Shown here one piece after another: positions 11,178-21,302 of a DNA stretch of 64,000 nucleotides. The notes under the pieces are model-generated. The model was not told the origin of the DNA, made no database searches, and saw nothing but the letters and a program-made list of their open reading frames with translations. Position 1 is the stretch's first letter, and every line of letters begins with the position of its first letter. The position numbers and the translations under genes were made by a program. The DNA is from Stachybotrys elegans (Eukaryota; Ascomycota; Sordariomycetes; Hypocreales; Stachybotryaceae): NCBI GenBank assembly GCA_020746835.1, contig JAGPNK010000014.1, forward strand, positions 62,001-126,000, read 5' to 3'.

Positions 11178-11569
11178 GAGAAACTCAAGGCTTAGAAGAT
11201 CGAGGAGGAGCGATGGTTCGGGCCTCGTGGCTTGAAATCGAAAATTTGGGAATAATCTCGGTTATGTTGGGGGCATGAACAAGGTTGAGATTGGGCCAGG
11301 AGCGAACAGGGGGACGATCCGAAGCCGAATTGACCAGACTAAGGACGTGTTTGGAGAAAGCGACCCTTGCTTCGGACGTCGAGTAATGATCCAATCATTT
11401 GCAATATCCCGACTGGAAGCTCTGTAATGTGTTTCATTGCAGTCTGTTGTTTCGGGTCTGCTAAAAAAAACTAGACTTAATAGGCTTTCTGGTCCTGCTG
11501 TTTAACCAACAGTATTCATTAAAGGGAAAGAAAACAATATTGAATACTATACTGTACAGATGCTCCCTA

Positions 11570-11790
11570 AACACTTAGTTCATATCCAGGCCACTTTCTG
11601 GGCCAATCTTAGGACCTCTCTGGGCTTAATTACAGTGCCCTGGTATAAATACTATCCTCAATTTGGGCAATTGGCCAATCACAGCACTGGAGCCATCTTA
11701 GATAAGTGATAGCGGAAAGCCTCAAATACGAACCGTACCCAAAAGTGGCCCCACGCGATCTTTGGTCCAAATCACGGCACAGACAAGTTC
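11570..11790. promoter_or_regulatory. TTGGGC/TGGCC motif cluster upstream of the ferric reductase
   Basis: The region holds CTTTCTGGGCCAATC, TCAATTTGGGCAATTGGCC, CCCAAAAGTGGCCCCACG, TTTGGTCCAAATC and AGTTCTGGTCCC. It ends about 150 bp before the ferric reductase ATG at 11944 and belongs to the recurrent upstream word family described in the findings. Confidence 0.3.
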
Positions 11791-11943
11791 TGGTCCCTCA
11801 GAGTTATCAGTCTAACTAGGTGCCTGTTTCCGTTTCCTCTAACTCTTCGATTCGCAAAAATTATTCCAAGTTGCGTTGGAGTCTATGGTCAACATTATCA
11901 AACTGACTCAAGGACTCAGATAAACTCTGTGACTGAATTCAAA

Positions 11944-13764
11944 ATGGCAAGTGGACAACAGGATGAAGTTCTCTCTCACTATCTTCTAGTCTTTTGCGGG
12001 ATGGTAATAGCCGCTGTTGCAACATGGAAGACGATCAATGCCATCATCGGCTTCAGCCGTATGCTCTTGTGCATCGACAATCCTTACCAACGATACTTTA
12101 CCAAGGCCTCGCCTAGCCTCGCTAATTTCAAACGTCATGTGCTCGAAGCTCCTATTTTTCGCAAGCGGCATAATCAAGAACTTCGAATTCATTCTCGAAT
12201 TAGTTTTGGCACACTACCAACGCGCTTACAACTTGTATTGATGCTTGCCTACTTCTCAATGAATCTGGCCTTCTCCATTGTTGGCATAGGTTTCAATCGC
12301 TCTTATGACGAATTCTTCACTCTCATCAGAAGTCGCACCGGCGTCTTAGCCGCTATCAACATGGTCACTCTGCTCTCCCCGTAAATCCTTATGAGATCCT
12401 ATAGCTAATGTATGCACAATGCCCGAGGTATAGATACCGCTCTTCCTTCTAGCTAGCAGAAACAATCCTTTGATCCCATACCTTGGCATTCCATTCGACC
12501 TACACAACTTTTTCCATCGGTGGCTCGGACGCATTGTTGCTCTGGAAGCCCTCGCTCACACCATGGCTCACCTAGCGAGAAGCAGATTCTCTCGGGAGTC
12601 TCTAGAGATGATGACATCACCATCTGAACCGTTCTTCATGTGGGGCTTTATTGTAGGTCTATGGCCATCTCTGCCTAGAACGCATCGTACTAAATATTGT
12701 AGGGCACAGCCGCGCTCATTGGACTATGCATTCAGGCTTGGAAACCACTCCGACACGCGGCGTATGAAATATTCAAAATACTCCATGTTGGCTTGGCAGG
12801 TCTTGCTATCACAGGCTTATGGTATCATCTCATGGTAGGAGAGCTGCCTCAGATCAAGTATCTGTTCGTAATTATTTCATTTTGGGCTGCGGATCACGTC
12901 ATACGCGGTCTTCGTATTGCATATCTAAACATCGGCATCTCCGGTAGCGCAACGACGGTTGAAGCACTTCCTGGTGATGCTTGTCGACTGGTGATATCCA
13001 TGCCTCGGGCCTGGTCCCCCCGACCAGGACAACACGCCTACTTATACATGCCTGGCATTAGTCTATGGCAATCACATCCATTCTCTATAGCATGGACTGA
13101 TGAAAGAAACGATTTAATGTCCGATAGATTGTTTAGCGATATCCAGCACAGCGCAGCCATACGGAAGCCCCAACTATCTTTTGTCATCCGTGCCAGAACA
13201 GGTATGACCAAAAGCTTGTACCGCAAGGCCTTGGCCACTCCTGGAGGGATAACGAAGATCATGTGTCTTGTAGAGGGACCTTACGGCGTAGGACACTCCC
13301 TTAACTCGTACGGTACAGTCATATTCTTTGCTGGAGGCGTAGGTATCACTCATCACCTGCTGTATATCAGGGATCTGATGGTGGGCATTGATGAAGGGAC
13401 CGTGGCTGCACGTAAGATCCTACTCATTTGGTCTATTCAACACTTTGAACATTTCGAGTGGGTAATGCCATGGATTAAACAACTACAGGCCTTGGATGAG
13501 AAAAATGAAACACTTCGAATCATGATTTTCGTATCGAGACTACACTCATTTGACATGATCCCCAATCCCTCATTCCAAGGAACGGTATTTTGCAATCGGC
13601 CCAATATTGGTACGCTTGTAGCAAAAGAACAAGAGCAGCAGATAGGTGCTATGGCCGTCATGTCTTGTGGGCCTGGAGGATTCAGCGATGAAGTCCGCCA
13701 GGTTGTCAGAGCTCACCAAAGCAAGAGCAATATTGATTTGATTGAGGAGAGTTTTTCTATTTAG
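11944..13764 (+). CDS. Ferric/cupric-chelate reductase, FRE-type flavocytochrome
   Basis: Exons are 11944-12380, 12457-12652 and 12703-13764 (introns 76 and 50 nt); the product is 564 residues, normal for the family. The N-terminal half is a multi-pass membrane region. Bis-haem histidine pairs have the expected 13-residue spacing: His ~166 (NFFHRWLGR) with His ~180 (EALAHTMAH), and His ~239 (KILHVGL) with His ~253 (LWYHL). The C-terminal half has the FAD motif HPFSIAW (~336), the NADPH motifs GPYG and AGGVGITHH, and CGPGGF near the end. It would move electrons from NADPH across a membrane to extracellular Fe(III) or Cu(II). The second acceptor could also be three bases later, changing one residue. 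The gene converges on 13871-14513. FRE genes are recurrent Starship cargo. Confidence 0.88.
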
Positions 13765-13870
13765 ATCTCCATCCATATCGCCACATCTATAATTACCTTC
13801 AATTTCAATAGTCACCAAATTGTTCATATTGCGCCAACTTGTGCTTATATTATTTCTTTGAGACTTGCTA

Positions 13871-14513
13871 TCACTCTTCCTCGAGACGCTGAACTTGGAT
13901 ACTTTGTTTAATCCTATTTCTTGCCAATTCCCTCTCATGAAGGACTTTCAAATCCTGTAAGCGTTTCCAATGTATTATCCATAGACACAACATGCCTGAT
14001 AGCAGTGTCGTAACTACGCCAATGGTGATGCCTGCTGTTACAGAAACATGTCCATTCTGCGTACTGATGATATTCACGGCAGTGGAAAGTAAACTTATTA
14101 GCGTGTTTGAGATCCCGGGACTTATGTTGTTAGCTTATTGTTAGGGTTTTCAGGTTATGCACTCACTTCAAGAGAGTTCTGATCACCCATATACAGTTTG
14201 ACTTGAATTTCCACCACAAGAAGGCTGTTCCGGCTATGCCCGCAAAGCAAAGTACTCCGGCGAGCGGAAGAAGAGGGATGTTTTGTACTTGGTCCTGAAT
14301 TATTTCGCTCCCTGTTATTGTAGCAAGGCTATCCGATGTCTGTATGGAAGTAAATGTATTTGGGAGAGTGATGAAACCCGCAAGCGTGACCCAGGCTGAA
14401 GCTCCTGCCAGTAAATTGTACAGTGTCTTTACCTGGTTAGCTTCAACAGACATCGTCATATATTTCGTGACAGGAGCTTGTACTTCATTGTCCTCGGTCC
14501 CGGAATCACTCAT
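13871..14513 (-). CDS. Small multi-pass membrane protein, two exons
   Basis: Exon 1 is 14513-14167 and exon 2 is 14120-13871; the 46-nt intron has GTGAGT, GCTAAC and CATAAG signals. The product is 198 residues. After a polar N-terminus (MSDSGTEDNEVQAP) there are about four hydrophobic segments: AGASAWVTLAGFITL (~35-50), LLPLAGVLCFAGIAGTAFLW (~85-105), a weaker one near NTLISLLSTAVNII, and ITIGVVTTLLSGMLCLWII (~145-165). The C-terminal tail is basic and coiled (KRLQDLKVLHERELARNRIK). I know similar anonymous four-helix proteins in filamentous ascomycetes but no function. It is convergent with the ferric reductase, 106 bp apart, and its promoter carries the motif cluster and tandem repeat described below. 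Confidence 0.65.
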
Positions 14514-14574
14514 AGTAAATATTCTGTATGTATAATGACTTGTGATCGTTCGCACTACGTGTAACGAGTGACCC

Positions 14575-14830
14575 TATATGTTTCACTGTTTCGGAGTCCC
14601 AAATTATGGCCCAAGTTCGCCTTGTGCCCAGTTTTGGGACACTTGGCCCAGAATGTACAATGATTGGCCGAGTTCCTGATGAAGTGGGGTCGTAGAGCTG
14701 TATACCAGCTTGGACCAAGGGCCAGGACAGAGAATCTTGGTACACATTTTGGGCCAGCATGCCTTGTACTAACCCAGAACTTGGGCCAGTATATCATGTA
14801 CCAGCGCAAACCCAGGCTGGTACATAGACA
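14575..14830. promoter_or_regulatory. Dense TTGGGCC/TGGGAC motif cluster upstream of the small membrane protein
   Basis: About 60-320 bp upstream of the ATG at 14513 lie AGTCCCAAATTATGGCCCAAG, GTGCCCAGTTTTGGGACAC, TTGGCCCAG, CATTTTGGGCCAG and CCAGAACTTGGGCCAG. This is the densest example of the recurrent upstream word family in the window. Confidence 0.35.
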
Positions 14831-14930
14831 TACTGGCCTCGGTTAGGGCCAGCACACAATATACTGGCCTCGGTTAGGGCCAGCACACAATATACTGGCC
14901 TCGGTTAGGGCCAGCTCACAATATACTGGC
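14831..14930. repeat. 31-bp tandem repeat, about 3.2 copies
   Basis: Copies of a unit starting TACTGGCCTCGGTTAGGGCC begin at 14831, 14862, 14893 and (partial) 14924, exactly 31 bp apart and almost identical. The unit contains the GGCC word seen in the adjacent motif cluster, so it may have arisen from it by local duplication. Spacers are not unique, so it is not a CRISPR array. Confidence 0.85.
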
Positions 14931-15645
14931 CCACTGCTCGAGCTGGTACAGGCCACTTGTACGCAAATCGTGGGGCGCACGCGTATCCTTTCTTCTCTTC
15001 ATTCCTCGTGGCACATCGTTCCAAAAGCATAACTTAAATTTAATTGCAAGAAACCGGCCCCCTACGGGTTCTGCCATTGCCTTGAGGAACGAGGCTGAGA
15101 AGCAAGACGCCTTGTAGCTGCTGTTAGCAGGCAAGCGGGGGGAGGATCTCAAGGATAATCACAGGACGTTTCAAGGCCAAAGAATAGAAGAGAAACCAAG
15201 ATAGTCAACACAGCAATGCAAAACTGACTAATACTCGTGCCGCCTCGAATGTCCTTCGCAATTATAGAATAGTAGCTGTGGCTATAGCTCGCGATCAAGT
15301 AGTGATGCTTAACGGATCGGCCATCCTAAAAGCCCAAAAAAAAATCAGGTCATTAGAAATAAAAAGTAGCAGTTTTGGCTTAGAGGTGGAGGGCTGCTGT
15401 TCTCTATGGATAATTCTAACTGAACTGTTTGAGAGCAGAGGAACATTTCCCCGCCTTTGCTGCCCACTATGATAATAAGCTGAACCAGGAAGGAACAAAT
15501 TTTCGTTCCTCAAAACACATTTCTCAAGGCCCAAAGTATATGTCCTTTCAAATTTTCAACGCAATCGATCAAAATTTGGGCGCATACACCGTGCCTTGTG
15601 AGATCTCCATCAAAAGGGATGAATCAGAAAACCGTCAATTAACCA

Positions 15646-15837
15646 CTACTTCCTTTCACTCTTCGTTTTGTGCAAACATGGCGAGTGTGTGTCATCACGG
15701 ACAGATTTGCAACGCTGTATGTGCGCAAATGAAAGATCTCGTAATCTTATCATTTCGGCTTGTAGGCGAAACATCTCAGCTTCGAGCGAAACGTTTTTTG
15801 CAAGGAGGTTTTCAATTTCTTGGTTTGCGGTTGACAT
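15646..15837 (-). CDS. Possible small coiled-coil protein
   Basis: A 63-codon frame from the ATG at 15837. The sequence NQEIENLLAKNVSLEAEMFR and the following ~20 residues have a clear leucine-heptad pattern, and the tail is basic (KTKSERK). It lies downstream of the DUF3723 gene on the same strand, 200 bp past its stop. It could be a small gene, or a leftover of a larger coiled-coil gene such as the DUF3723 C-terminal region. No family is recognised. Confidence 0.3.
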   Translation of the reverse strand: MSTANQEIENLLAKNVSLEAEMFRLQAEMIRLRDLSFAHIQRCKSVRDDTHSPCLHKTKSERK

Positions 15838-16036
15838 CTGGTTGGGGGAGGGTTCTTTGGTATCCAAGTTGGAACTGTGTGGCGCAGATATGTGGCTTGA
15901 TGTGGCTTAAAAACAGAAGCTCGCACGGATCGCGAAGTGGACCGAGCTTTTTCGCTGTCGAGAAGGGCGGAGGAAAGAACCTTTCGGAACTTCGATGCTC
16001 AAGGCATATAGATTTTTATATTTATTAACTATCTAT

Positions 16037-18956
16037 TTAAACTTCATTCCCAGTAAGGACTGGCACTTCAGCAATGGCCTTTTGACTGGTAGAATCAACC
16101 TGTGAGTCACCACTTGAACCTTGCTTGAGCCGCTTAGTGTTCTCCTGTGCTTCCAAGTATCTAAGATCTACTTGATCGGTCTTAGTATTAGCATAGAATT
16201 GGAATAGTCTTTTTCCATTGGATTGCAGCGCCTGTTTTTCTGACAGTGTAGTATTATGGCCGATTCTCCACTGTGGAAAGAGCATTACGATGCGACTTCC
16301 GTTCGACATCACTGCTTCGTAGCAAGTATTGGGCCTTAAATGTCGAAGGTTATGGTCAAAAATACCTATGCCTCTCTTCAGGTATTCTTCACACATTTTC
16401 TGTACTTCTGAAGGTTCGTGTGGATCGACGTAGAGTTCTTGCGCCAACTCCCAACGTTTTCGGTTGCTAATCATGAATCCTATACGAACGTCCTTGATTG
16501 TTGTCTTAGGTGGTAGAAGTTGTTGACTTTTCAATTGCTCCTCAGCTTGTCGCTTCAGTGATTCCACTTCTGCTCGCAGTCTTTCTGCTTCCTTTCCAGC
16601 TTGTTCAAGCGCCCTTTCTTTTCTTTGCAGTTCTTCTTCTAGATTTTTTGCTTTGGCTTCCATTTCTCGCTCCAGCGAAGTTGTCTGGATACTTGCTCTG
16701 ATTTCTTGAGCCTCGCTTGCTTGCCAACCTTCATCCACGTTGTTTGCGTTTTGCTCAAGGTCATTTTTGCGCTTGTCGACAGAGGCCTGTAACTCTTTTA
16801 GGGTCTCTTCTTTCTGTGAAATTATGTTTTCTAGGTCTCTCAACCGAGTTTCTTGATCCTGCTGTTCGGTTGCTTTCAGCTGAATGCGTGCCTCCAGTGC
16901 CTCCAACTCTTGCTTAGCATCCTCCAGTTGTGCATGAACGTCCTGACCTATCTCGACCTCCATATCCTGCAGAGTATGTCCTTCTTGGTGCCTGTTGTCC
17001 GAAGACCGATCTGTCCTATATAGTGATCGCTCTCGGCGGATCATATGCTTTAAACCATCGCTAGATACCGGTTCTAGGTTTTTTTCGAAGTCAATTCCAG
17101 CATCTGTTCCAAAGAAGAAAAGATATATGGACTTTTGTACAAAGAAGGATGTCAATTCTGCCTGTTTTTCACCCGTCGAATGGTGGATCTTGGGCAAATA
17201 CATAAAGGGCCCATCTCGAACCTGGTCCGCATCGTTGGGGATGCCGCATCGATTTGGTGCTCTCACCTGCTGAAGATTCATCTCCTCACCTAGGCTATCA
17301 TCGTTATCATAGCCAGCCTCAAGATTGTTATGATTTTCGCCATCCAGTGGCTCTGCTTCATGTATTATTTCAACAAGTCGACCGATGCACCCTTTGAAGT
17401 CCCTATATCTATATTGACTAGGGTTTCTGGCTGTACGAAGGAGGCGGCGAGCTATCTTTTCGTCCGGGTCATGTTGTACGAGATCACTAATCTCTTGCGT
17501 TTCGAAACCAAGTTTATGCGCCAATGACGCAAATTCATACAGAACTGTCTCATTTGCCTCGCCATTCTTGGGGTTGGCCAGCTTTTGACAAACCTGCTTT
17601 GGCATGTCGCGGTAATCTCGGATTGCATTCAGCCAAAGTTGGCGATATGAAAGACTGAAGCGGGTATCAGTATCAGCTTGTGCGAAGAAGAAGGTGTTTC
17701 GAGATCCTTGGATTATGCATTTTCCTGAGCGTGAACCAGGGTCGGCAAATGCATCCCACAAAGCTGATTGGATAGTTTCACCCCTTTTGGGCCGTACGAG
17801 CCGCTTCATGCAATCTGCAGGACCTTTGAGATACTTCAAATTCTCGAAAAATGCGTGCAGAGATGGCACTAGACAATCAGTAGTAGATGAGCAAATCCTA
17901 TCCCATATTCTGTCCCGCTCACTAGCACTAAATGCAGCGAGGATCTTGCCTGCTTTTACACGGTAAACTAGGTCTTGAAAATCCCTTTCGCAGGCTCCGG
18001 GAGCAGTGTCTTGGAGATCCTCGATGTCTGTTCTGCTTAATCGCCGCATCATGCTTTCGTTATTTTCAAGGGCATAATACCACCAGTTCCGGAGACGGCA
18101 CAGGGCAGCTAAAAATAACTTAGATTATTGGTATATTAGCCAGCAAGATCGAGGAGTGCTCTTACCTCATGGCACTTCATCGATATCATCTTATTCAGCG
18201 TGCTTATCCGCATGCCTACGTAAAGCGCTGGGATATGTTGAAATGCGTCGAATGCTGGAGCGAAATGGACATGGCGGAAGAGTTGTTCAAGTCGCTCCTT
18301 TTTGTTGTGGGAAGTCGACACTGCGGCAAGCCGAGCCCACCACCGTTTCTCAAAGTATGGGTTTTTTCGGCCAAAAACACCTTGAAATTGACGGATCTTG
18401 TAAAAAAACTCACCATCATCTGGCTTGATCTCATTTGTATATTCATCAATCAGTGTGCATTTCAACTCCGCAGTAATGCCTGATTCATGAGTCAGTGACT
18501 GTGCAGGATCTTTGCGAAGCTAACCTTACTGGAGGGGTAGAAATCTACAGTCCACCACTGGTCGCGCTTGGGAAGCACCTGTCTTGCTGCTTCTACACGG
18601 TGTCGCCCGCGAAGACATTGCAGACGGAATCCAGGAGGGAAATCAATTTCAGCATGCGTCCTGGTAATATTTTCCGGCTCGTGATCCATAGATATGTTCG
18701 ATTCACTAAGGTACTGCTGCCACTGACCCTCATCAATGATGGCAGGTATGCGATTAGCGAGGTCATCTGGCCTGCACCCACCTTCGACACGAAACACTCG
18801 CTTAAGACGGTCGATGTTGGCTTTCTTTGTCCGCTGGAGTTGTTCTGAATAAGGAAAATCGAGGAAGCTTAGCTTGACTCTTGCTGTTCCCAATTGCTTC
18901 AGAGCTCTCTCTTCTTCGATACGCTGGGATAGGATATTTGGTTTTGTGTTAGACAT
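16037..18956 (-). CDS. DUF3723-family protein with C-terminal coiled coil
   Basis: Exons are 18956-18530, 18479-18166 and 18109-16037; introns are 50 nt (GTAAGG...AATCAG) and 56 nt (GTAAGA...TTTTTAG). The product is about 937 residues. The first ~350 residues show the DUF3723 pattern: ARVKLSFLDFPYSEQL, LQCLRGRHRVEAARQVLP, WWTVDFYPS, a PDDGEFFYKIRQFQG motif, FEKRWWARLAA, and AFDAFQHIPALYVGMRISTL. Then come DIEDLQDTAPG and PSLHAFFENLKYLKGPAD. A long charged coiled coil follows at about residues 636-770. The family is fungal, of unknown biochemical function, often multicopy, and repeatedly found as Starship cargo. In the 66 nt after the second intron another frame reads RLRNWWYYALEN, so a one-base slip near 18058 is possible. 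The gene is divergent from the kinase-like gene at 19345. Confidence 0.75.
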
Positions 18957-19077
18957 AGTTGTAGTGAGCAAGTAATATGCTACAAATCATGCATTTTATG
19001 ACTCAAAGTTTTTAAAGAAGGACGAAGAAAGAGATGGCTTGGTCGCGGATAGCTAACATTATTCTTGTAGTTGATTG

Positions 19078-19200
19078 TATGATCCCGATTTTGGGATCAG
19101 AAAGAGGTAGGGAAGGCCAAGTTCTGGGACATTCAAGGGCCCAAAAGCAGGCCACCCAAAATGGACCGTTAAACCTTCCCTCCCTGCCAAAGCTTACATA
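19078..19200. promoter_or_regulatory. Palindromic TGATCCC-GATTTT-GGGATCA and motif cluster in a divergent promoter
   Basis: Between the DUF3723 gene (start 18956) and the kinase-like gene (start 19345) lies TGATCCCGATTTTGGGATCA (7-bp arms, near 19080-19099), followed by GTTCTGGGACATTCAAGGGCCC and CCCAAAATGGACC. Eighteen bases of this element recur in inverted orientation at 21196-21213, upstream of the sirtuin gene. Confidence 0.35.
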
Positions 19201-19344
19201 TAGGAAGGTCTCCTGCCGTAAAATTCAACCATGTTCAACCCTTACCAGATCTTTACACACATATTTACATACTGACGTACCTGTTAGGACCTGCCTTACA
19301 AGGAGTCACACTGTAAAACATCACCCCAATTGTCATTTATCAAT

Positions 19345-20535
19345 ATGGGATTGAATGAAGGGTATCGCAATACTATTTTCCCTGGAAGTGTTGGGTTGAG
19401 TGAACCTGTGGAGAAGGTTGCCTCAACCATCGATACTCAGCGGAGGCAGAAACGCCCTATCGCCGGGCTGGATGCACCAGAATCCAAACCATACCGCAAG
19501 CACCACATGCGGGGAGTCAACACTCATGACTCAGCCCTTGACATGCCGGTGCAATGGAGTCCTGAGGGCAAACTCAGCTCCCAAACAGCTCCCCCACGGC
19601 ATCCTGCTAGGGAGTTAACAGCTGACCCCCAGGCCGTCAAAGTGATATCGGAAAGTTCGGCATCTGGTTGGAAAGGCTTTAACAGACTATTCCAGTTGAA
19701 GTTTGGTCAGATGGACTACGTCACTGTAGCCGAGAAGACTACTGGATTGTCAGGTGACAAGTCATCTCTTGTGATTATCAAACGCCTCACTGAGCCCAAT
19801 ATTAATAGCCAAATCTTATCTATCCAACGGATTCAGCATCCCCACTTTCTGACTTCTCGACAGATACTATCCTCTGAAGGCAGTTCTTCTGTCGCCTTCG
19901 AGTTCATGCCATTATCCCTGTCTGAGCTCGCAGCTTGTCCACTTCTCGATGAACTCCGATTGGCCTCGATTTTAGGACAAGTAAGTTGTGAGCTCCTCCT
20001 CTAACCATTACCCCGCTGACCTAACATATGTCCTCGATGGTCTGCAATATTTGGAAAAGAATGGACTTGAACATGGTCAACTCAATAGTTCCAATATTTT
20101 GATTGATCAGACGGGAACTGTAAAGCTCTGTATGTAATCTCACCCCACTTTGCTGCCCCTGACGTCTAACAGGTCATGAAGGGGGACATGAATATTCACA
20201 ATTCCAATCCAATCGGAACCGAGACATCAGAGCGCTAAGTTCAATCATGATGGAACTCATGCAGGGATATTCAAAAGAGAATGGAGTTGTTGGCATAGAT
20301 GATCTGAGTAGATGGCCGTCTGATTGTCTCGCGGTTGATTTCCTTTCAGCAACAACTCACTCCACCAACACGGATCAACTTCTCAAGGTAAGTGGGTATT
20401 TCGAGAGCTAAAGGGCGTCAGACTGACTCTGTATAGCATGAATTATTGCAACTCCCGTGGTCGCGAAGTCGACTTGAAGGTCTTGTGAGCCTCTCCCTCA
20501 TTTGGGCAAGCGTAGGATACAGGTACCCAGCGTAA
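19345..20535 (+). CDS. Protein-kinase-like protein, probably catalytically dead
   Basis: Proposed exons are 19345-19980, 20060-20129, 20173-20387 and 20437-20535, giving 339 residues. After ~115 polar residues a kinase-like fold begins: YVTVAEKTTG, SLVIIKRL (possible ATP lysine), ISRIQ-type helix (ILSIQRIQHPHFL), a hinge-like SVAFEFMPLSLSEL, and ELRLASILGQ. The catalytic loop reads LEHGQLNSSNILI in place of HRDLKPxN, and no DFG is seen after GTVKLC. It is therefore likely a pseudokinase. The first intron is odd. Family logic wants the exon to restart at VLDGLQYLEK (about 20031), but no AG precedes it (CATATGTC), so the nearest usable acceptor (20059) deletes about ten residues. This may be early decay or an alternative junction. 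Confidence 0.55.
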
Positions 20536-21155
20536 GGACATTTGTAGAAGATAGCTCAGATACACCGTGCAACGGCCAATAGTAATTTTGATACATCTTG
20601 ATATGTAGTACATCATTGTCAGAAATAAGCAAGATTAAAAGATCAGGTTTCTAGTAATTATTGACCTCAAAGAGCGTACCGGATTCAAGAGATTCACGGA
20701 CCGATTGGGAAGCTCTAAAAGCCCGTTGTAAAAGAGAGTGCGCTGCATAGTATGTGGTATATTTATGAGTCCCTGCGATACACGAAGAACATGTACCACT
20801 CTTCGTGCATACTGTAATAATACTTTTGGTCAATATGCCCCCCCCCCCCCCCCCCCTCCTCCTCCCAAGATAGACATTCTGTACCAGATGTACAAAAGAA
20901 GTGCATTTCTGTAGCCAGAGCTGGGTCTATACTAGCAACGCTTATACTTGTTCCCATCTGGTTAGCATAAATTAGACTTATGTATCGTACTTTAGCAAAT
21001 GTAAACAATACAAAGTGGCAACGAAGCATCCACGAGCAGATCTCAGCTGGCAGACTAATGTAATGTAAGTATGTAGCTAGTCGGATGTACATATATACAT
21101 ACGGGGGGAGGCTTTTCCTACTTTTTGTTCTTTGGAGAGGGTGGGGTTGGAGAAT
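20536..21155. other. Intergenic, no supported gene; contains a C19 tract
   Basis: No credible frame is seen. A run of 19 cytosines at 20838-20856 is followed by TCCTCCTCCC. The stretch separates the kinase-like gene from the promoter of the sirtuin gene. Confidence 0.5.
20838..20856. repeat. C19 homopolymer tract
   Basis: Nineteen consecutive C residues. A matching G18 tract occurs at 52265-52282. Length is probably unstable and prone to sequencing error. Confidence 0.8.
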
Positions 21156-21159
21156 TCTG

Positions 21160-21262
21160 GGTTGACCGACCTACTTTTGGGCCCTTGCTTACCTCCTGAT
21201 CCCAAAATCGGGACCACTTGACAGGCTGGAGCCCCTGTCTCAAGATTTCAAAACCTTGGGAC
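21160..21262. promoter_or_regulatory. TGGGAC/CCCAAAATCGGGA cluster upstream of the sirtuin gene
   Basis: Within 140 bp before the ATG at 21303 are TTTTGGGCCC, CTGATCCCAAAATCGGGACC (21196-21215) and AAACCTTGGGACAGGG. The second is the inverted 18-base match to 19083-19100. Confidence 0.35.
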
Positions 21263-21302
21263 AGGGATTAGGAAATTCCTCTCAAGGTTGCGCTCGCACA
21301 CC

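Noticed and set aside
14831..14930. Repeat array considered as CRISPR
   Set aside because: The units are contiguous with no unique spacers, and the genome is fungal.
15429..16028. 199-codon plus frame downstream of the DUF3723 gene
   Set aside because: It overlaps the better coiled-coil frame on the minus strand and has no domain.
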